Source of the DNA: Microcaldota archaeon
Lineage (GTDB): Archaea; Micrarchaeota; Micrarchaeia; Norongarragalinales; UBA8480
Direction: 5' to 3'
Length of the DNA stretch: 8,592 nucleotides
NCBI GenBank assembly: GCA_023247085.1
Contig: JAHFHC010000031.1
Span: 1 to 8,592 of the forward strand
Both the position numbers and the translations under genes were made by a program. The notes beneath the pieces are model-generated. The model had not been told where the DNA came from and made no database searches. It was given only the letters and a program-made list of their open reading frames with translations. Positions 6,631 through 8,592 of this stretch are shown piece after piece. Every line of letters starts with the position of its first letter. Position 1 is the first letter of the stretch.

Positions 6631-6951
6631 CTATAAATTATAGATTTGTAAGTGTGGTACGCTTTTTATTTTTCTAGCTGCTGTAATTGAAATCGCTTGA
6701 GAAGCTGCTGCGAGTGTTTCTTTGCCAACTAGGTTAAATGAAGTATTTTCTTCGCCATGCAATTGTTTTATAATTTGAGTTGCTTGTTTTGCGCTTATTA
6801 ATTCGCCTTTGTAAAAGCTAGCGTAAGTTGATAAGTCAAGCACTGTTTTTTTGTCAACTAGTTTTTTTCCAATTAAATTTTCATCGCACATCGCTATGAT
6901 TACTGAAGTTTTTTCAGGATACTGCCTCGTGTTTTTCTTATAGTAAATCAT
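6631..6951 (-). CDS. DUF424 family protein (archaeal conserved protein)
   Basis: With the ATG at 6951 the protein has 106 residues. It carries the DUF424 pattern: an N-terminal strand (MIYYKK), then SVIIAMCDENLIGKKL with the conserved CDE-LG, a central ASFYKGE with the conserved FY-GE, SFNLVGKE with the conserved N-LVG-E, and a closing SVPHLQIY with the conserved VPH. DUF424 is a short soluble archaeal domain of unknown biochemical function. The frame also offers a GTG at 6963, but the ATG at 6951 overlaps the upstream stop as ATGA, the usual arrangement for coupled genes, and begins directly at the first domain strand, so I prefer it. It is the last gene of the right-hand minus-strand cluster, and its stop is eight bases from the stop of the isomerase. 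Confidence 0.88.
   Translation of the reverse strand: MIYYKKNTRQYPEKTSVIIAMCDENLIGKKLVDKKTVLDLSTYASFYKGELISAKQATQIIKQLHGEENTSFNLVGKETLAAASQAISITAARKIKSVPHLQIYNL
6662..6674 (+). terminator. Candidate U-tract terminator for the isomerase gene
   Basis: CTTTTTATTTTTC begins 40 bases after the isomerase stop and gives two runs of five T on the plus strand. It lies inside the end of the convergent DUF424 gene, mirroring the tract on the other strand. There is no strong hairpin. Confidence 0.4.
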
Positions 6952-7595
6952 CGTTTTGAGCACTTGAATGAATCTACTACGTGTTGTGCGATTATGATGT
7001 CATGGTTAAGCGCCTTTGGAATCCCAATTATGACAAGGGCAGCATAAGGGTTGTTTTCCTCGTCTTTGCAATTGTAAAACGCGTAGTGCATTGTTGCTGA
7101 TTCGCTTGAATAAGTTGATAGAAGTGGCGTGTCTAGCTCGGTTACAATTAACCTGACAGTTTCGCCTTGGCTATTGGTGAACATGCGGTTTGACACTACG
7201 CCAGTGCCTTGAACTGATTCTAGCAAGTTTTCGAACTCGTTTTCTGCAGTGGCGGAGTTGTCTGTTATTACTTCTATTGTTTCAGGCAAGGAGTCACCTG
7301 CGCCGGATAAAGCTCTGAATTCTGGGATTTCAATTGCTGGTTCTTGTGCGTAGAACCCAACCGGGTACTGTATTGCAAAACCAAATTTTTCATTTGTATA
7401 CGTGAGAAACTTGTAAGTGGAATTAATTGGAGTTTGTTCAAAGCGTGGTTGAACTGCATCGCTTACTTTTTGCGGCGTTAGTTGTTCCCAGCCATTGAAT
7501 GCAACTAGCCAAGACGCGATTAAAACAATTGCAGTTATGGTTACAACTATAGATAGCCCAGTTGACTTGCTTGGAGTATTTTTCATTTCAACCAT
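6948..7595 (-). CDS. Membrane-anchored extracellular protein with PsbP/Mog1-like signature
   Basis: With the ATG at 7595 the protein has 215 residues. A single hydrophobic helix lies at about 15-33 (LSIVVTITAIVLIASWLVAF), after a short polar N-terminus with Lys5 and Lys10 and with no lipobox Cys, so it is probably an uncleaved anchor with the rest outside. After a linker comes YTNEKFGFAIQYPVGF at 66-81, the strand-turn signature shared by PsbP-like and related Mog1-fold proteins. Later strands include ETVRLIVTEL at 145-154 and ALVIIGIP at 186-193, and a final helix follows. Cys176 and Cys212 could form a disulfide. The fold call rests on that short motif and is moderate. The frame extends to a TTG at 7610, and an ATG at 7586 is also possible; 7595 is chosen because a TATA-like stretch lies about 28 bases upstream. 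The stop overlaps the start of DUF424. Confidence 0.85.
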   Translation of the reverse strand: MVEMKNTPSKSTGLSIVVTITAIVLIASWLVAFNGWEQLTPQKVSDAVQPRFEQTPINSTYKFLTYTNEKFGFAIQYPVGFYAQEPAIEIPEFRALSGAGDSLPETIEVITDNSATAENEFENLLESVQGTGVVSNRMFTNSQGETVRLIVTELDTPLLSTYSSESATMHYAFYNCKDEENNPYAALVIIGIPKALNHDIIIAQHVVDSFKCSKR

Positions 7596-7616
7596 TTTAT
7601 TATTTTTCAACTCAAC

Positions 7617-7629
7617 TTTTTATTTTCCA
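7617..7629 (-). promoter_or_regulatory. Candidate TATA box for the PsbP-like/DUF424 pair
   Basis: The minus strand reads GGAAAATAAAAAG about 22-34 bases before the ATG at 7595. The 85-base gap between the two genes (7596-7680) is strongly A-rich on this strand, with further AT-rich runs upstream, so the exact box is uncertain. No T-tract follows the upstream gene. Confidence 0.3.
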
Positions 7630-7680
7630 GCCAATTTTTTTATATTTCAATTTTTTGATTTCAAATAACTTTTTTCTTTT

Positions 7681-8592
7681 TTATCCGCCGATTGCTACTG
7701 TGCGTTGTTGTGAAGTTGAAGTAGAAGCGGCTGATTCCAGCGCTTTGCCGTCGCCTTCGTCTTCAGGCTTACCTTTTAGGGACGCGATATCGCTGCTTGC
7801 TAGTGAAGCGAATTTAAAGTTGCCTTTTAATTCAGGTAACACTGGCGTCTCTGGTAACATGAGCGTGTCGAACAACATTTTTGGCGGAATGTTCGGATTG
7901 TTCATCACTACAAATAACTGGTATGAGTCTGAAGCTGAATCGACTTGGTTTTGGACAATGCACGCGTCAGTGTCTGAATTACAGAGGTTTGCCAAATAGA
8001 ACGATTTCGGTTCATTGCAATTGCCTGTTTCATCTTGCGTGCAGAACTTGTGAATTGAAGGTAATTTTGACGAACTAAATGGGTCTTCAATGTGATAAAC
8101 CACTAGTACATTCCTTGCATTTGGTGAAACAACCGCTTGGTTTGGCCGGACATCAACATCTAAACCAAGCTGGACACCGATTTGTAGGAGCGCGGGTAAA
8201 AGCGCTTTTCCAAATTGCTTGAACTTCGCTGCTCTGGACAAGGCAGTAACGGTCGCAGGTTTAACAGCCGCTTCTGCTTCAGCTACTGCATCTTTTGAAT
8301 GTTGTTCTATCATAGCCGCTAACTTATCATCTGCTAATTGTTGGATTTCTGCGGGGGTTGGCGCTGCCGGAGCTGCTGAACCAGAAGCAGTTGCAGCTGC
8401 TGTAGCTGCTGTATGCGCTGAGTTTAATTCTTGTGCAGCATCTGCTCGCAAACTGGCAACTACCTTAGCATCACTTTTAAGTTGGCTGTCGATAATTGGT
8501 TTTATGACTTTTTCGTAGTCCGCTGGTTTTGTAGTTAGTAACTCTTCGTAAAGCGCAAGGCGACTGCTGTCGTCTAATATGCCCCGGCTTCT
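7681..8592 (-). CDS. Ala-rich protein with four clustered cysteines, unknown (5' end beyond window)
   Basis: The minus frame is open from the right edge to the TAA at 7681, giving 303 residues without a convincing start, so the N-terminus lies outside the window. A TTG at 8451 is in frame but lies inside the continuous protein. Visible residues 1-50 are charged and helical (LYEELLTTKPADYEKVIKP). Residues 51-82 are Ala/Thr/Ser/Pro-rich low complexity. Residues 83-125 are probably a long helix or coiled coil. A globular part at about 130-262 includes a strand ARNVLVVYHIED (159-170) and Cys184, Cys192, Cys204 and Cys211 in a CX7C...CX6C arrangement with intervening Asp/Asn. The end is Ser/Thr-rich and closes AIGG. 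The cysteine pairs would suit disulfides in an extracellular protein or, less likely, a metal site. I do not recognise a family. It precedes the PsbP-like gene by 85 bases on the same strand. Confidence 0.85.
   Translation of the reverse strand, partial: RSRGILDDSSRLALYEELLTTKPADYEKVIKPIIDSQLKSDAKVVASLRADAAQELNSAHTAATAAATASGSAAPAAPTPAEIQQLADDKLAAMIEQHSKDAVAEAEAAVKPATVTALSRAAKFKQFGKALLPALLQIGVQLGLDVDVRPNQAVVSPNARNVLVVYHIEDPFSSSKLPSIHKFCTQDETGNCNEPKSFYLANLCNSDTDACIVQNQVDSASDSYQLFVVMNNPNIPPKMLFDTLMLPETPVLPELKGNFKFASLASSDIASLKGKPEDEGDGKALESAASTSTSQQRTVAIGG

Noticed and set aside
6617-6643. Inverted repeat CTATAA...TTATAG between the convergent stops
   Set aside because: The six-base, AT-only arms with a 15-base loop are too weak to call a hairpin terminator; the T-tracts on either side are better candidates.
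8449-8451. TTG at 8451 as the start of the Ala-rich protein
   Set aside because: The frame continues upstream to the window edge with protein-like sequence (LYEELLTTKPADYEKVIKP), so the true start is outside the window.
7274-8518. Frames at 7274-7459 and 7908-8090 (minus) and 7562-7999, 7881-8078 and 8219-8518 (plus)
   Set aside because: They are shadows of the PsbP-like and Ala-rich genes in other frames, with atypical composition and no motifs.

Overview
The window looks archaeal. Two genes support this: a single-domain SIS-family phosphoglucose/phosphomannose isomerase of the archaeal type, and a DUF424 protein (a family known essentially only from Archaea). Several starts have TATA-like boxes about 25-35 bases upstream and no clear ribosome binding site, as expected for leaderless or short-leader archaeal transcripts. 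The moderate GC content, very compact layout and many small membrane or surface proteins of unknown function would suit an uncultivated lineage such as a DPANN archaeon. That placement is inference and no 16S or other lineage marker is present.

Layout, left to right. Positions 1-3801 (minus) hold one uninterrupted reading frame that runs off the left edge. It encodes at least 1267 residues of a secreted surface protein: signal peptide, Thr/Lys/Pro-rich stalk, a cysteine-bearing domain, then a chain of about ten Ig-like modules of roughly 95 residues carrying regularly placed N-glycosylation sequons. Upstream on the same strand (3885-5535) are four tightly packed genes for small membrane proteins of 161, 156, 90 and 135 residues, in transcription order. 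I cannot assign any of them to a known family. They read toward the surface-protein gene and may be transcribed with it.

The only plus-strand gene, the isomerase (5642-6622), is divergent from that membrane cluster. It converges on a second minus-strand cluster (8592 to 6631): an Ala-rich, cysteine-containing protein cut by the right edge, a membrane-anchored protein with a PsbP/Mog1-like signature, and DUF424, whose ATG overlaps the previous stop by four bases. The convergent stops of the isomerase and DUF424 are separated by only eight bases, and T-rich candidate terminators lie inside each other's coding ends.

Functionally, the isomerase serves central sugar metabolism (interconverting fructose 6-phosphate with glucose 6-phosphate and mannose 6-phosphate). 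That could supply sugars for glycosylating the sequon-rich surface protein, but this link is only suggested by proximity. The most unusual part is the four-gene membrane cluster next to the giant repeat protein. It is a candidate cell-surface assembly or anchoring unit, with no direct evidence for that function. There is no tRNA, rRNA, CRISPR array or insertion sequence that I can see, and no gene-free stretch longer than about 110 bases.
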